This document shows positions 45,342-54,377 of a DNA stretch of 64,000 nt, piece by piece. The stretch spans positions 930,001 to 994,000 of the forward strand of contig OZ345352.1 in NCBI GenBank assembly GCA_977006965.1, read 5' to 3'. The position numbers and the translations under genes were made by a program. The notes beneath the pieces were generated by a model. That model made no database searches. It was not told where the DNA came from and saw only the letters and a program-made list of their open reading frames with translations. Within the stretch, counting starts at the first letter, position 1. Every line of letters starts with the position of its first letter. Origin of the DNA: Phymatolithon calcareum (lineage: Eukaryota; Rhodophyta; Florideophyceae; Hapalidiales).

Positions 45342-45552
45342 AGTAATTTTCTCCCTCGAGGTCCCGAAGGAGACCAGAGGTGGGTTTTTGTAGTCCACTG
45401 AATAGTGTTACACCAACAAGAAAAGAAAATCTTCCAGAGACAGAATCTAGCCAAAACCTCTTGGCCCTAGGAAAGTTGCCCCAAGCGTCAGCAGATGCGT
45501 TGGTAACTTTTAAATAAAAATGTACCTTTCTTCTTCTTCTTCTTCTTCTTCT
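45342..45552 (+). repeat. LINE family D 3' end with long TTC tail
   Basis: From GAGTAATTTTCTCCCTCGAG through AACTTTTAAATAAAAATG to a TTC-repeat tract, (TTC)7-8. It matches 41758-41970 closely. It is oriented opposite to the family C pseudogene that follows. Confidence 0.82.
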
Positions 45553-46960
45553 TCTTGGCTTTTTCGAATGGTGCGGTTTGATGATGGACCGCGCGGTTTC
45601 TAGAGTTAAGGGTATATTTTGATGTGCCAACAGACTTGACTCCGTAATGCCTCGTCGACAAAGCTCGTCCGCTTTTTCGTTCCCAGGGAGACTACAGTGG
45701 CTTGGGATCCAAATTGCTTCTATAGTGATCATGTCATCCATGAGTTTTCCCATTACATCCAACAGCTTTCTTGTCATCTCTCCATTCATCCGTGGTTGTC
45801 CGGCCAGCGCATCCAGGGCGCTCATGCTTTCTGTAAGCCAGCGAATATGTTGTCCACTAGGGATTTGCAGTTGTTCTATATCCTCGAAAGCTCGGCCCGC
45901 GGCTAATATTTCGGCGTCGAACGATAAACTGATCAGGTATGTTTCGGTAAATATCGAGAGTGTCACCGTCTTGGTCTCAGATAGTGATCCGTAGGTTGGA
46001 GTTGGTAGAAACCGTCCGGTAGGTGTGTGTCTCCATCATCGTACATTAGTAGGATGTCCGGTGGTTCTCAATGTCGGGACTCAAAATTTCGGACCGCCGG
46101 ATGCCTTACATGTTGGTCGGCTTTGAATGTGCTGATGGTGGAAGTTTACCATCCGTCTTCCCATCGTACCGAGAATCTTTCTTTTTCGGTTGGACTCTCG
46201 AGCGATGCGTCCAATAGTTTGCCAAGGCTAGCATCCGTCCAAACTTCGATATCCGCAGGGAGCTCATTACCCGTTACCTCGATGAAGCTTTCCGTTGCTG
46301 ACCGGTTTTCCGCCTCATCCACCTTTGCTGAGATTGGCCTGTAGAGAATTGAAAGCCTCCCAGACGATCCGTCCTTCTGGATAGGAGTGTAGAGGGAACT
46401 CCGCGGCCACGCAAGAATTCCTTTTGAAACAGGGAGTTCGGCGCTTGACTCACGCCATGAACCTGGTAGCCTTTTCGAGGGTTTGGTGCTGTCGATAGAC
46501 GCTTTCACCACTGTTGCTTCTGAACCAATACGAAGAGCCTTCTCCATGACTATAGCCGCGTCTTGTTCGCCAATTTGCCGCAGGTTCTGCATGTCGGTCA
46601 GCGTGCGTAGTCTAGGAATCCACGTTCGTTTCAAGAAGCCACGGGAAACACGCGCAGACTCTATTCGCGCTACCTCCACGTGCCGAATATGTGTCTCGAA
46701 CTCAAGGACTGCATACGATGATGTACCGTAGAGGGCGATCGGCTCACAGTAGAGTATTCAGAAAGCCTGCATTGTGGCATCGTCTGCTCCCCAACACGTT
46801 CTGACTAGCGCGCGCATGAATCCGGTCTTGACCTTGCTTTTCCGCGATACGTCTTGGTAGCGTTTCTTGAAGCTCAGCCGCTGGTCGAAATGTACGCCTA
46901 GAAACTTGTAGTCGGTAACTGCGGTGATGGCTTCACTATCAATAGTCACTGACCAGTTGA
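45553..46960 (-). pseudogene. LINE family C: RT thumb and RNase H
   Basis: On the minus strand the fragments run in order. At 46949-46758 is an RT thumb piece (DYKFLGVHFDQRLSFKKRYQ). At 46679-46146 is a linker ending at the first RNase H strand (LPADIEVWTDASLGK). At 45966-45553 the rest of RNase H follows: SFDAEILAAGRAFEDI, WLTESMSALDALAG and IEAIWIPSHCSLPGNEKADE. These supply the Asp, Glu and His/Asp active-site motifs, although TES replaces the usual TDS. Frames change between the pieces. An RNase H domain after RT separates this family from A and B, where none is seen. The C-terminal zinc-knuckle part is cut off by the family D insertion. Confidence 0.8.
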
Positions 46961-47364
46961 GTATGTCTTTGGGACACCTCCCGCCAGCCGCAAAATCTCA
47001 CACTTGCATATTGTTGCGTTGACCTTGATTCGAAGCTTTTTGCAAAAGTTTGAAAGTGCACACGCTGCTTGATTGAGTTTCAAGGTGACTTTGTCGACCT
47101 ACCGCTTGGAAGCTTGTGTTGTCGATAAAGCTGAATTGTACCAGATCATCGACATTAACATCCAGATCCATCATGTAAAGGTTCCAGAGGCTTTGTGAAA
47201 GTCAGCTTTCTTGTGGCAAGCCAAATCCTAGAGCCAATGATCTACCAATGGTTTCGCTTAGCGAGCCTTTAGCTCGGAGGTCCGACAAGTACGCTCTCAT
47301 TCAGCATATCATATTTGATGGACAAGCGAGGCTTCCCATTCTTGCTAGGAGTGCAGGGGGGGGA
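46961..47364. other. Probable decayed RT of LINE family C
   Basis: The minus strand carries fragments compatible with the RT palm of the same element (for example a segment near 47165 reading DLVQFSFIDNTSF), but frames are broken and I cannot set boundaries. Confidence 0.35.
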
Positions 47365-48002
47365 AATTGTAGATTTTTATTTTAGAAGCCCTCAACGCCG
47401 GTATTCACCAACACCAGAGCAGCTTCCCGTTGATACTGCCATCTCATTACCCAATCAGATCACATTACACTATCATTTCTTCTAACATATGGATTTCCAG
47501 TGCTAAAAGTTTGTCAATCGCCGTTTTCGTCCCTTTTTCCCAAGATTCTTCTGCTCTTGGACTTGTCAAATTTCGTTGTAGAGTTTTCAGATTCTCTTCT
47601 GCGACCTCGTTGAAATGTTCAACGTACGACTCTGCTCTTCGTGGTGGGAAGCGGCCGAAGAACCACTTAACTGCTAGGAGTCGGTGTTTCCTGGATCGAA
47701 TTTGGAGTACAGGGCTTACTTTCTCCTTAGTGTCCACGGTAATTTTTCTCTCTTTTTCTTCTTCCTTTTCAATCCATTCCTGTCGTCGGCGGTGGCTCTC
47801 GTGTTTGTGGGTCACCAGCCCTCGTACGGCTCGCTCGGTACTGCCTCTTAGGAGCTCATGCTCCTGCAGATAGCGGATATCCCTCTCTGCTTGCTGTATG
47901 TCCCCTTCTTTTCCAGCGTAATTTTCTTCCTTCTCGATTTCGTCCTTCCCTCGTATAAGCCTCTGTGCGAAGTGCTCTCCGAGTTGCGCTCTTCTTATCT
48001 TT
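47365..48002 (-). pseudogene. LINE family B, 5'-truncated copy
   Basis: The minus-strand frame (IRRAQLGEHFAQRLIRGKDE to EIHMLEEMIV, TAA at 47465) is the C-terminal domain of family B. It is almost the same as 59096-59560. The 3' UTR ends GGGCTTCTAAAATAAAAA, then CTACAATTTCCCCCCC. Homology stops at about 48002 on the 5' side. This copy keeps the last 30 codons that the other copy loses to a TAA. Confidence 0.82.
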
Positions 48003-48499
48003 GGGTTACCATGTGATCGTACGCCGCGCTGCAGTCGACGAAAAGGGCAGCGCATTTCTGTCGACGAGAAAAGGAATATGCGGTGCGTTGCGCCAATGCG
48101 ACGATGTGCTACTGAGTACCTCGAAACCTCCGAAATCCTGCCTGAGTTCCAGATAGCATTGATTCAAGTCATGCCATGAAGCGTAGTGCGGCGAGCCAGT
48201 CGGCGACTCTGTTGACCATAGATGACAAAAATATCGGCCGCAATGCCGTAGGGTCGTTGAGTTTCACGATTCCGATAAGAATGGCCTTTCGAATGCTTGC
48301 ACTGAAGTTCGAAGAATTTGACCGACTTTAGACGTCCTTGAAGAATGCTAAACGATTATTCCGCACGAAGGAAAAGCGAAAAGATTTTCCCCCTCAAGAT
48401 CCCTTTTTTGATCAGAGGTAGGTTTTAGAATTTTGCTCACTTTGCTGTGTTTGTCAAAACGGAGTCTTGGCACCCTACTGAGTCCGTGTGGCTCGTCAG
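48003..48499. other. No recognisable gene; possible further LINE debris
   Basis: The minus strand near 48060-48260 contains scattered motifs compatible with an RT finger region (for example YGIAADIFV), without a stable frame. Confidence 0.3.
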
Positions 48500-48562
48500 G
48501 AGTGTTGCCCTAAGCGTCCGCGGATGCGTTGGTAACACTATCGTAAAAATCTCATCTCTCAT
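48500..48562 (+). repeat. Degenerate LINE family D tail
   Basis: TTGCCCTAAGCGTCCGCGGA, then GATGCGTTGGTAAC and a TTCTTTC end resemble the family D terminus with an internal change (ACTATCGTAAAAATC). Confidence 0.55.
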
Positions 48563-48849
48563 TCTTCTTTCTTTATGTATGACTAGAATAGTTCAATACT
48601 CAAAAGATGAGGACTCGAAATGTGCGGTGTAATTGCTGACACGCGCGCAAACGCAGTGGATTGAGAGGAAACGAGTAACTCTTCCGAAGGTCAGGCTTTA
48701 GAAGATTCTGCTACCGGTGCCTTGCTGTAGTCAACTCTGCCTTCACTTTATTCGCTGAGGTACTTACTATGTAGTGAAGTGGAACTATCCTAGATTAGGA
48801 AAAATTGGTGTTACCTAACACAGGCATGACATGCGCCATTAAATTGAAT
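48563..48849. other. No recognisable gene
   Basis: Nothing supportable was seen. Confidence 0.4.
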
Positions 48850-49012
48850 TGAAGAAGAAGAAGAAAGCTAGATTTTTATTTAAAAGTTACGAACGCATCT
48901 GCTGACGCTTGGGGCAACTTTCCTAGTGCCCAAGAGGTTTTGGCTGGATTCTGGCTAGGGAAGAGTTTCTTTTTTGTTGGTATAACACGATTCAGTGGGG
49001 TACAAAAACCAG
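48850..49012 (-). repeat. LINE family D 3' tail
   Basis: On the minus strand it ends AACTTTTAAATAAAAATC and then a GAA/TTC repeat. It includes the CCACTGAATCGTGTTATACC block of the longer family D ends. No duplication was identified. Confidence 0.8.
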
Positions 49013-49439
49013 TCAAATAAGGAATCACGATGAGATGTAGTGACTTGGCAACCCGTAATGAGTGCACCTTGAACGGTAATACGCAAATCCGTAAATCACT
49101 GCAATCTTCGTACTTCTGGGTAGAAAGGAGTGAGCTGGATCGACGTACAGCCTGATCCGGCAATAATCGCGCGGTGTGCGTCTTAATATTTGAGCAAGAT
49201 AATGGAGTACATTTCCTCTGAAACAGTTTCATCGATACAAGATATCACCAACGTACGAAAAACGACGTGGTAGATAGCAATACGATAATGTTTGGGTGAA
49301 TATCGCTGCCGTATCAATAGCAAATGTTCATGACTGCAGGAAAACTACGGAGGGCTGCTTTGATATGGCGCTGGCAGCCTACAATTGAGACGGTAACAAT
49401 GTGCGAGGGAATTTGTGTGCGAGTTGAGGACGTAGATGC

Positions 49440-49500
49440 AAGGTTTTTGCAATTGTTTCCTTGTTTATTTGAAAGCCCTCATTAGCACTCCTAAGACTTC
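49440..49500 (-). repeat. LINE-like 3' tail (family J)
   Basis: Inverted match to 6440-6545, with GGGCTTTCAAATAAACAA and a CAATTGCAAAAA end. The interval 49013-49439 holds no supportable gene. Confidence 0.6.
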
Positions 49501-49623
49501 CGACTCCTTCAACAACTATATGCAAGTGTGCTCTAATCTATAGCGTTCTCTCTGCGATTGACCCAATAATCGCTCTGCATTGGTAGGAAGAGGACCTTTA
49601 TATTGCAAGATATGCAACCAAAG

Positions 49624-49821
49624 CGTTTTTTTTGAATTTTGAATTTATTAAACGCCCTCAGAAACACTCATAAGACTGTAAGGGAGATGCGTTTCAGATG
49701 CTACTACCTTGGTAGCTCCGTTAAAGCCCGCAAAAGCTCGTTGCTATCGTCGTAGCCCTAGCTGCAAAAACCCTCCTCCAGAGAAGGTGGAGGGAAAAGC
49801 TTAGAGTCCACTTGTCCTGTT
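49624..49821 (-). mobile_element. Retro-tail family F
   Basis: About 185 bp are the reverse complement, essentially base for base, of 55560-55745. On the minus strand it ends GGGCGTTTAATAAATTC and AAAATTCAAAAAAAA. CAACCAAAG (49615-49623 and 49822-49830) is a 9-bp duplication. The near identity of the two copies suggests recent activity. Confidence 0.8.
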
Positions 49822-49928
49822 CAACCAAAGAGTTGCAATTCTCTCGCGGCTAATCGAGGGTACTATGGCTGTTGGAACTATCCTTTAATAAGTCTGGGCC
49901 TTACCAATATCGCACTCGAGAGCTACCA

Positions 49929-49982
49929 GCCGCGCCCATATCTTCGGAAGTCTGTGGGGCTTTTAAATAAACTTGAATAAAA
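49929..49982 (+). mobile_element. LINE family A, 54-bp tail insertion
   Basis: Only the last 54 bp of family A (CCCATATCTTCGGAAGTCTG to AAACTTGAATAAAAA). ACTCGAGAGCTACCA (49914-49928) and ACTCGAGAGCTGCCA (49983-49997) form a 15-bp duplication with one mismatch. It ends about 25 bp after the stop codon of the Kazal-like gene, so it may supply or disturb that gene's poly(A) site. Confidence 0.85.
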
Positions 49983-50007
49983 AACTCGAGAGCTGCCATG
50001 TTTGAGT

Positions 50008-51171
50008 TTACGCGCAATTTTCTACGTGATTTGTAGTTCCTCCACTTTCAGTGCACACGCACTCGTTACTCGCCAGAAACGCGAGCTCAACCGTCGGAAT
50101 CCAGCAACAAGTTGAGTCCAACTCTGAAGGACAATCCCATGCGCACCTGCCGCCAATGTCAACCTCTCCTCCACTTTCGATGCACTTACACTCATTAGAT
50201 GCCACGTATGCAATTTCGTGCGCGGAAATCCAACAGCAGATCGGATCGAAAGTTTGAGGACACTGCACATCACATGCTTGACTATCTGTGACGGTTCCTC
50301 CACTCTCCTTGCAGGTGCATACATTAGATGCAGTGAACGGAATTTGGTCTGTGCTAGTACAGCATGTCGGATTCTGGTTTGGTAGGCATGGTGGTTCGCA
50401 ATATTCGTTTGGGACAACCGTTCTACCACTCTCCTTGCATGTACAATCGTTCATCGCGACGGACAGGCTTTCATCTTCTGCCATGCAGCATATTGGGCTT
50501 TGAATTAGACAAGAGCACAGCCTATCATCGACAACGGTCCCGCCATCCGCTTTGCACTTACACTCATTCGTCGCAATGAACGCGTCACCGTCTCCTAGAG
50601 CCGAGCAACATTTCAGATCTTCCGTTGTCGGGCACTCAGGATTTGGTGGCGCAGGAGGTCGCTTGCGTTCTGGCTTTCGTGGCTTTTTTGCTCGTGGAGA
50701 TTTCGATGGCCTTGGAGTTGGTGTCGGTGTGGGTGACTTTTTTCGTTTTTTCTTGCGTGCAGCGGAACTGGATGGGGACGGAGACTTTTTCGAAGATGGT
50801 GTAGCCTGGAGAGATGGAGAAGATGAAGGGGAAGGCTCATAAGAAGGACTACCTGTTGCAGAAGGCGACGCGACTGCAGATATTGATAGTGACGGTAAAT
50901 GCGAAGATCCGCATGACGAACTAGGAGTGATTGTAGGAGACGTAGAAGCTTTAGCAGGAGTACGGGGAGAGTTGAATGCTTCGATTGCTTGTTGAAACAC
51001 ATTAACTCTATTCCCAGTAGACTTACCCCTGTTGTCTTTGCCATCATTAAAACTCTTAAACATATTTGTTAGTTCATTTTTTCCGATCAATAAATTGAAG
51101 TGGACAGACATAGGATGTGACAGTACGGAAAGGAAAAGGAAACCGACAAGCAAACTCAGTTTGAGCTTCAT
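50008..51171 (-). CDS. Secreted protein with five Kazal-like Cys repeats
   Basis: From ATG 51171 the chain starts with a signal peptide (MKLKLSLLVGFLFLSVLSHP). An upstream in-frame ATG at 51225 would bury it behind 18 residues, so I prefer the inner start. Next come about 80 residues, then a low-complexity Ser/Pro/Thr stalk that turns Lys/Pro-rich (KKKRKKSPTPTPTPRPSKSP). Five repeats of about 40-45 residues follow with the pattern C-P-x(5)-CC-x(12-13)-N-x-C-x-C-x(3)-G-x-x-V-x(5)-C, for example NECKCIESGGEVDIGGRC. The spacing resembles non-classical Kazal serine-protease-inhibitor domains, with a doubled Cys and a CxC. Cell-wall or apoplast location is inferred. The protease-inhibitor role is tentative. 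The frame is intact. Confidence 0.78.
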   Translation of the reverse strand: MKLKLSLLVGFLFLSVLSHPMSVHFNLLIGKNELTNMFKSFNDGKDNRGKSTGNRVNVFQQAIEAFNSPRTPAKASTSPTITPSSSCGSSHLPSLSISAVASPSATGSPSYEPSPSSSPSLQATPSSKKSPSPSSSAARKKKRKKSPTPTPTPRPSKSPRAKKPRKPERKRPPAPPNPECPTTEDLKCCSALGDGDAFIATNECKCKADGGTVVDDRLCSCLIQSPICCMAEDESLSVAMNDCTCKESGRTVVPNEYCEPPCLPNQNPTCCTSTDQIPFTASNVCTCKESGGTVTDSQACDVQCPQTFDPICCWISAHEIAYVASNECKCIESGGEVDIGGRCAWDCPSELDSTCCWIPTVELAFLASNECVCTESGGTTNHVENCA

Positions 51172-51225
51172 ATTTGGGAATCGGCTCGCTTCGCGGTGTA
51201 ACATTCCTCGTCTCGATGCTCGCAT

Positions 51226-51477
51226 GATAGCTACAAAAGAGATGTTTCCACGACTCTGGTCGTGCAGCTCAGAATCCCTAGACTGCTTTCAAGATGCTCT
51301 GGGTCTTTACCATGGAGAACTTCAGTAGCGCATGCAGTGTAAGGTAACGAAGGCCAAGACTATGCCTTGGAAATGACTCCATGCACGAAAATGCGACCCC
51401 AAGTGAAAACTTCACAACACTGCGATACTCGTCAAGGGCAATTATGAGCATTGTCTTAGCATTTGGTACTTCTAGAA
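51226..51477. other. Upstream flank of the Kazal-like gene
   Basis: No gene. It ends in the target duplication of the retro-tail at 51478. Confidence 0.4.
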
Positions 51478-51637
51478 GAAGAAAGGTAGATTTTTGTTTA
51501 AAAGTTACCAACTCATCTGCTGACGCTTGGAGCAGCTTTCCTAGAGCCCGGAGATTTTGGCTAGATTCTGTCTATGTGAGAGCTTCTTTTCTTCTTGGTG
51601 TAACACGATTCAGTGGACTGCAAAAGCCCACCTCTGC
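51478..51637 (-). repeat. LINE family D 3' tail with target duplication
   Basis: On the minus strand it runs from a GGCTTTTGCAGTCCACTGAA block to AACTTTTAAACAAAAATC and a TTC-rich end. TTGGTACTTCTAGAA (51463-51477) and TTGGTCCTTCTAGAA (51638-51652) form a 15-bp duplication with one mismatch. It lies about 300 bp upstream of the Kazal-like start. Confidence 0.85.
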
Positions 51638-51652
51638 TTGGTCCTTCTAGAA

Positions 51653-52145
51653 ACTGTTGCGAATTCATTACTGAAGCTGAATTTTTTTTTCGGTGACCAT
51701 GCCTCCAGGTCATATGGCCCGCAATTTCATCTGTGTTTTGTTTCGGCTCTACTGAATAGCGCCAGGCCTGTCCCTGAAGAGATGTACTATTGTTCTCGTT
51801 ACACTAGGTAATGAGCAACGCTTCTTCTCTGTTAAGTGGCATAATAGGGAATATCAGGAGTAGATTGGATTTTGGGTGTGGGGCAAGCTGAGAATGACAG
51901 TATCTGGGAAGCGGTAAAATAACCAGTGCGTACAAAGAAGCCTGTGCTTCGCTTTGAAAAAACAATGGCGTTTGGGAAAAAAACTCGATTCTTGCCAAAG
52001 AATTAGAATATTACCAATGACAATTAGCAATAAAGCACTGCTTTGCAAGTCCCATCAGTGGGGAGAAAGAAGTTTATATACATACGATGACAATTACGTT
52101 CGCTGCAATTAATGATGAAAGGCATATTCGAAATTTTTTGGGCTC
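51653..52145. other. No recognisable gene
   Basis: Short ORFs on the minus strand (51804-52048) show no motif. Confidence 0.4.
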
Positions 52146-52640
52146 GTAATTAAGTGGATTTATTGAGAAGGTACCATGCGTCCCAACTTGAGGAAAGTCG
52201 GCACCTTTCTTAGCACTCTACTACACTCCAAATTTCGGTTCCTTAAGCAGAATTGCTTAATATCTCGTCAATGACTCGGGCCACGTCGGTCTCCTCTGTA
52301 CGGTCAGGTGAGCTGCCATTTCAGCCGGATCCAGAGGCCTCCCTTCTCAATACGGCTTGGATCTCCTCTTCTTCATTCGAATTAGATTTTTCATCCTCTT
52401 CGCAAAGTCTGTTGGTGCTGACGCAGATAGATCTTCTGTTTGCCCTGGTCATCTTCTTCACCTTTCTATTGAGATCTCTATGAGATTGCCAGTCGACGAC
52501 CGAGTCTGTTCTCCTTGCCTTCTTGTAGGCTTTTGTTTGCAGCTTGGAAAGTGTGTCGAGCTCTTTGGTCCAGAATTCTTTAAATCTTCTTGGTCTTCTT
52601 AATCTTCCTTGTATCCATGTTTCGTTGATAATATCACTAG
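52146..52640 (-). pseudogene. LINE family H fragment: pre-RT linker joined to a 3' end
   Basis: The minus strand from about 52620 reads FKEFWTKELDTLSKLQTKAY and KARRTDSVVDWQSHRDLNRK. This is the basic helical linker found between endonuclease and RT in LINEs, comparable to SFWNTELDKMALNRKKLYRK in family A. Within about 300 bp it passes into the same 3' end as 20688-20850 (AATAAATCCACTTAATTA). RT is therefore missing by internal deletion, giving a fused short derivative. Confidence 0.6.
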
Positions 52641-53361
52641 CTCTCTATTACGCATCCTGGTAGGCTTCTATTGTATCCGCTTCATGTATATCTTCAACGG
52701 CTGACTGTAGTCTTGATTTCAATGAATATTTCCAGATCTGCATTGTACCTAATCACGTGTGTGATACGATTAACGGCAAAGTCACGGTCGCCCACGTTGA
52801 CGCGGGTTAAATTGATTTTGAAGCTGCAATTCTTCACAAGAGAAAGTCATAGAACACACTGGAATACGACAAAATGCGTTTCAATTGGCCGTACGATTGT
52901 CCGACGACAAGGAACCTAGATTAAAAGGTAAGGTGAAATATACACTTTTTAAGCATTTCACGTGCCAGATTTGCTCAATACCACGTCTACTCGAGAAAGT
53001 GTTTACATCATCGATATAAATCGCCTCCCTGAATCGGAACATACCCAGTACTTGCCACGATTCTTACCTGCAGAGCTAGGGGTGCAAAGCTCATCATGTT
53101 GTCCGTCTTACGAACCATCTCCACACTCGACTAGGTACATTTTTGAAAAGCCCCAATTCCTACAAGGCTACTCAGGCGCTATCTACAACAGGGTAGTTCT
53201 TATCTTTTGTCTCGACTTGCTACTGACCCAGCAGCTCGTACAAACGGCTTTCTGATCGTCGACGAACGTCCCCAGTTTTTTCTTTCCTGTGGCGGTGCAA
53301 ATCTTTGTGCGCAAGAGAGAGGACACTATTCTAAGTAATCTGTTTTATGAATAATAAAAGA
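52641..53361. other. No recognisable gene
   Basis: A 97-codon plus-strand ORF at 52962-53255 has no motif. CTACTCAGGCGCTATCTACA near 53167 echoes part of the family A 3' UTR. Confidence 0.35.
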
Positions 53362-53512
53362 ATAATAATTAATGCTTATCCCCTATGGGGCTAGCTAACA
53401 GTGCTTCTATTTTTACCTCTACTTAGATTTCGGCAGGGCGTTAATCCTGCTATTTAAGTGTAAGCACGCTTCTTCTCTCCCTGTCGCTCGTCATTAGACG
53501 ATTCCACCCTAG
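53362..53512. repeat. Dispersed repeat family G
   Basis: Closest relative of 7038-7182 over about 145 bp, including GGCAGGGCGTTAATCCTGCT and GTAAGCACGCTTCTTCT. It is preceded by an AT-rich ATAATAAAAGAATAATAATT tract, which would be its tail on the minus strand. Confidence 0.65.
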
Positions 53513-53769
53513 GCAACTGTTGTGGTTCCATGTCTCACGAGTCTTCGTGGAAGGCCAGAAATGAATAACCTTTTATTTTAATTCTATGTTCTGCAATATA
53601 GAACCTGCCGGTGTAGCTATCTGGCATGGCTATCTGGGTAATCTAACTTTCGCTTAGTACTCCACTAAGCCACGAACCCTTCATGAAAGCTTTGCCAGGT
53701 CTTTCGTTTACTGGGCTCTACTCACGTGCTTCAATATTGATGACTCTCAGATATATTCATATCTCTTTA

Positions 53770-54040
53770 ATAATTTCTTTATTGCAGGATATCTATGTTA
53801 CAAAAATTGTGCATTATTCAACATCATGGGTGCCTCTACAATGCTCCAGAACTGGATCCATTCTTCGTACTCGCATGATTGCTTCCCGTGAGTTCTGCGG
53901 CATACCAGTACATTGCGAATTCCGTTTGTCATTCTTGCTTGAGACAAGACCCGAACCGTAGGACTCAACATACCTGCCGTATATACCTAATTGATCGCAT
54001 AAGTGCGCGGAGGTAGTCTTACCACTGCACTACAGGACAT
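53770..54040 (-). repeat. Possible tRNA-derived SINE
   Basis: On the minus strand the 5' part contains TAGTGCAGTGGTAAGAC (A-box-like) and ACGGTTCGGGTCTTGTC (B-box-like), then about 170 bp of body similar (roughly two thirds by eye) to 62795-62990, and an end CCTGCAATAAAGAAATTATT. This layout fits a SINE with a tRNA-like head. The T-arm does not pair well, so it is not a functional tRNA gene. Confidence 0.45.
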
Positions 54041-54377
54041 TCGTCGCTGTGGATCTGTCCATGGAACTACAATAAAATTCTTTTTTCTTGCTACGTCCTG
54101 CCAATCGTGTGTAAGAATCTTTAGTAAAATTAGCAAGAAAAACTAATGGCTGAATGGTTCAAATGTCTTACAAAATATGCTAATCTGATGGGCCAGAGTC
54201 CGCTTGTTGGCTGAGCGTCCATTTCGTGGAGCTCAATTTGCCCACGGGCATGTCTCTCTAGTATGCAGAGCTCAATATTCTCACTGACTTCTCCATGTGA
54301 TATGTACTAAATATAAAGTAGAAGCCCTCTTCCACGTTCTTCTGTACCAAGTTTTCTTCAGCGTCCACTTCTCAACA
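54041..54377. other. Upstream region of the lactonase gene
   Basis: No gene. The open frame of the lactonase extends upstream to 54297, but the signal peptide begins at ATG 54378. Confidence 0.4.

Noticed and set aside
45535-45560. Arg-rich ORF end on the minus strand (RRRRRRRR)
   Set aside because: It is translation of the (TTC)n tail of a LINE on the other strand, not a protein feature.
53940-54045. Functional tRNA gene
   Set aside because: A/B-box-like sequences are present but the cloverleaf does not pair. A decayed SINE head is more likely.
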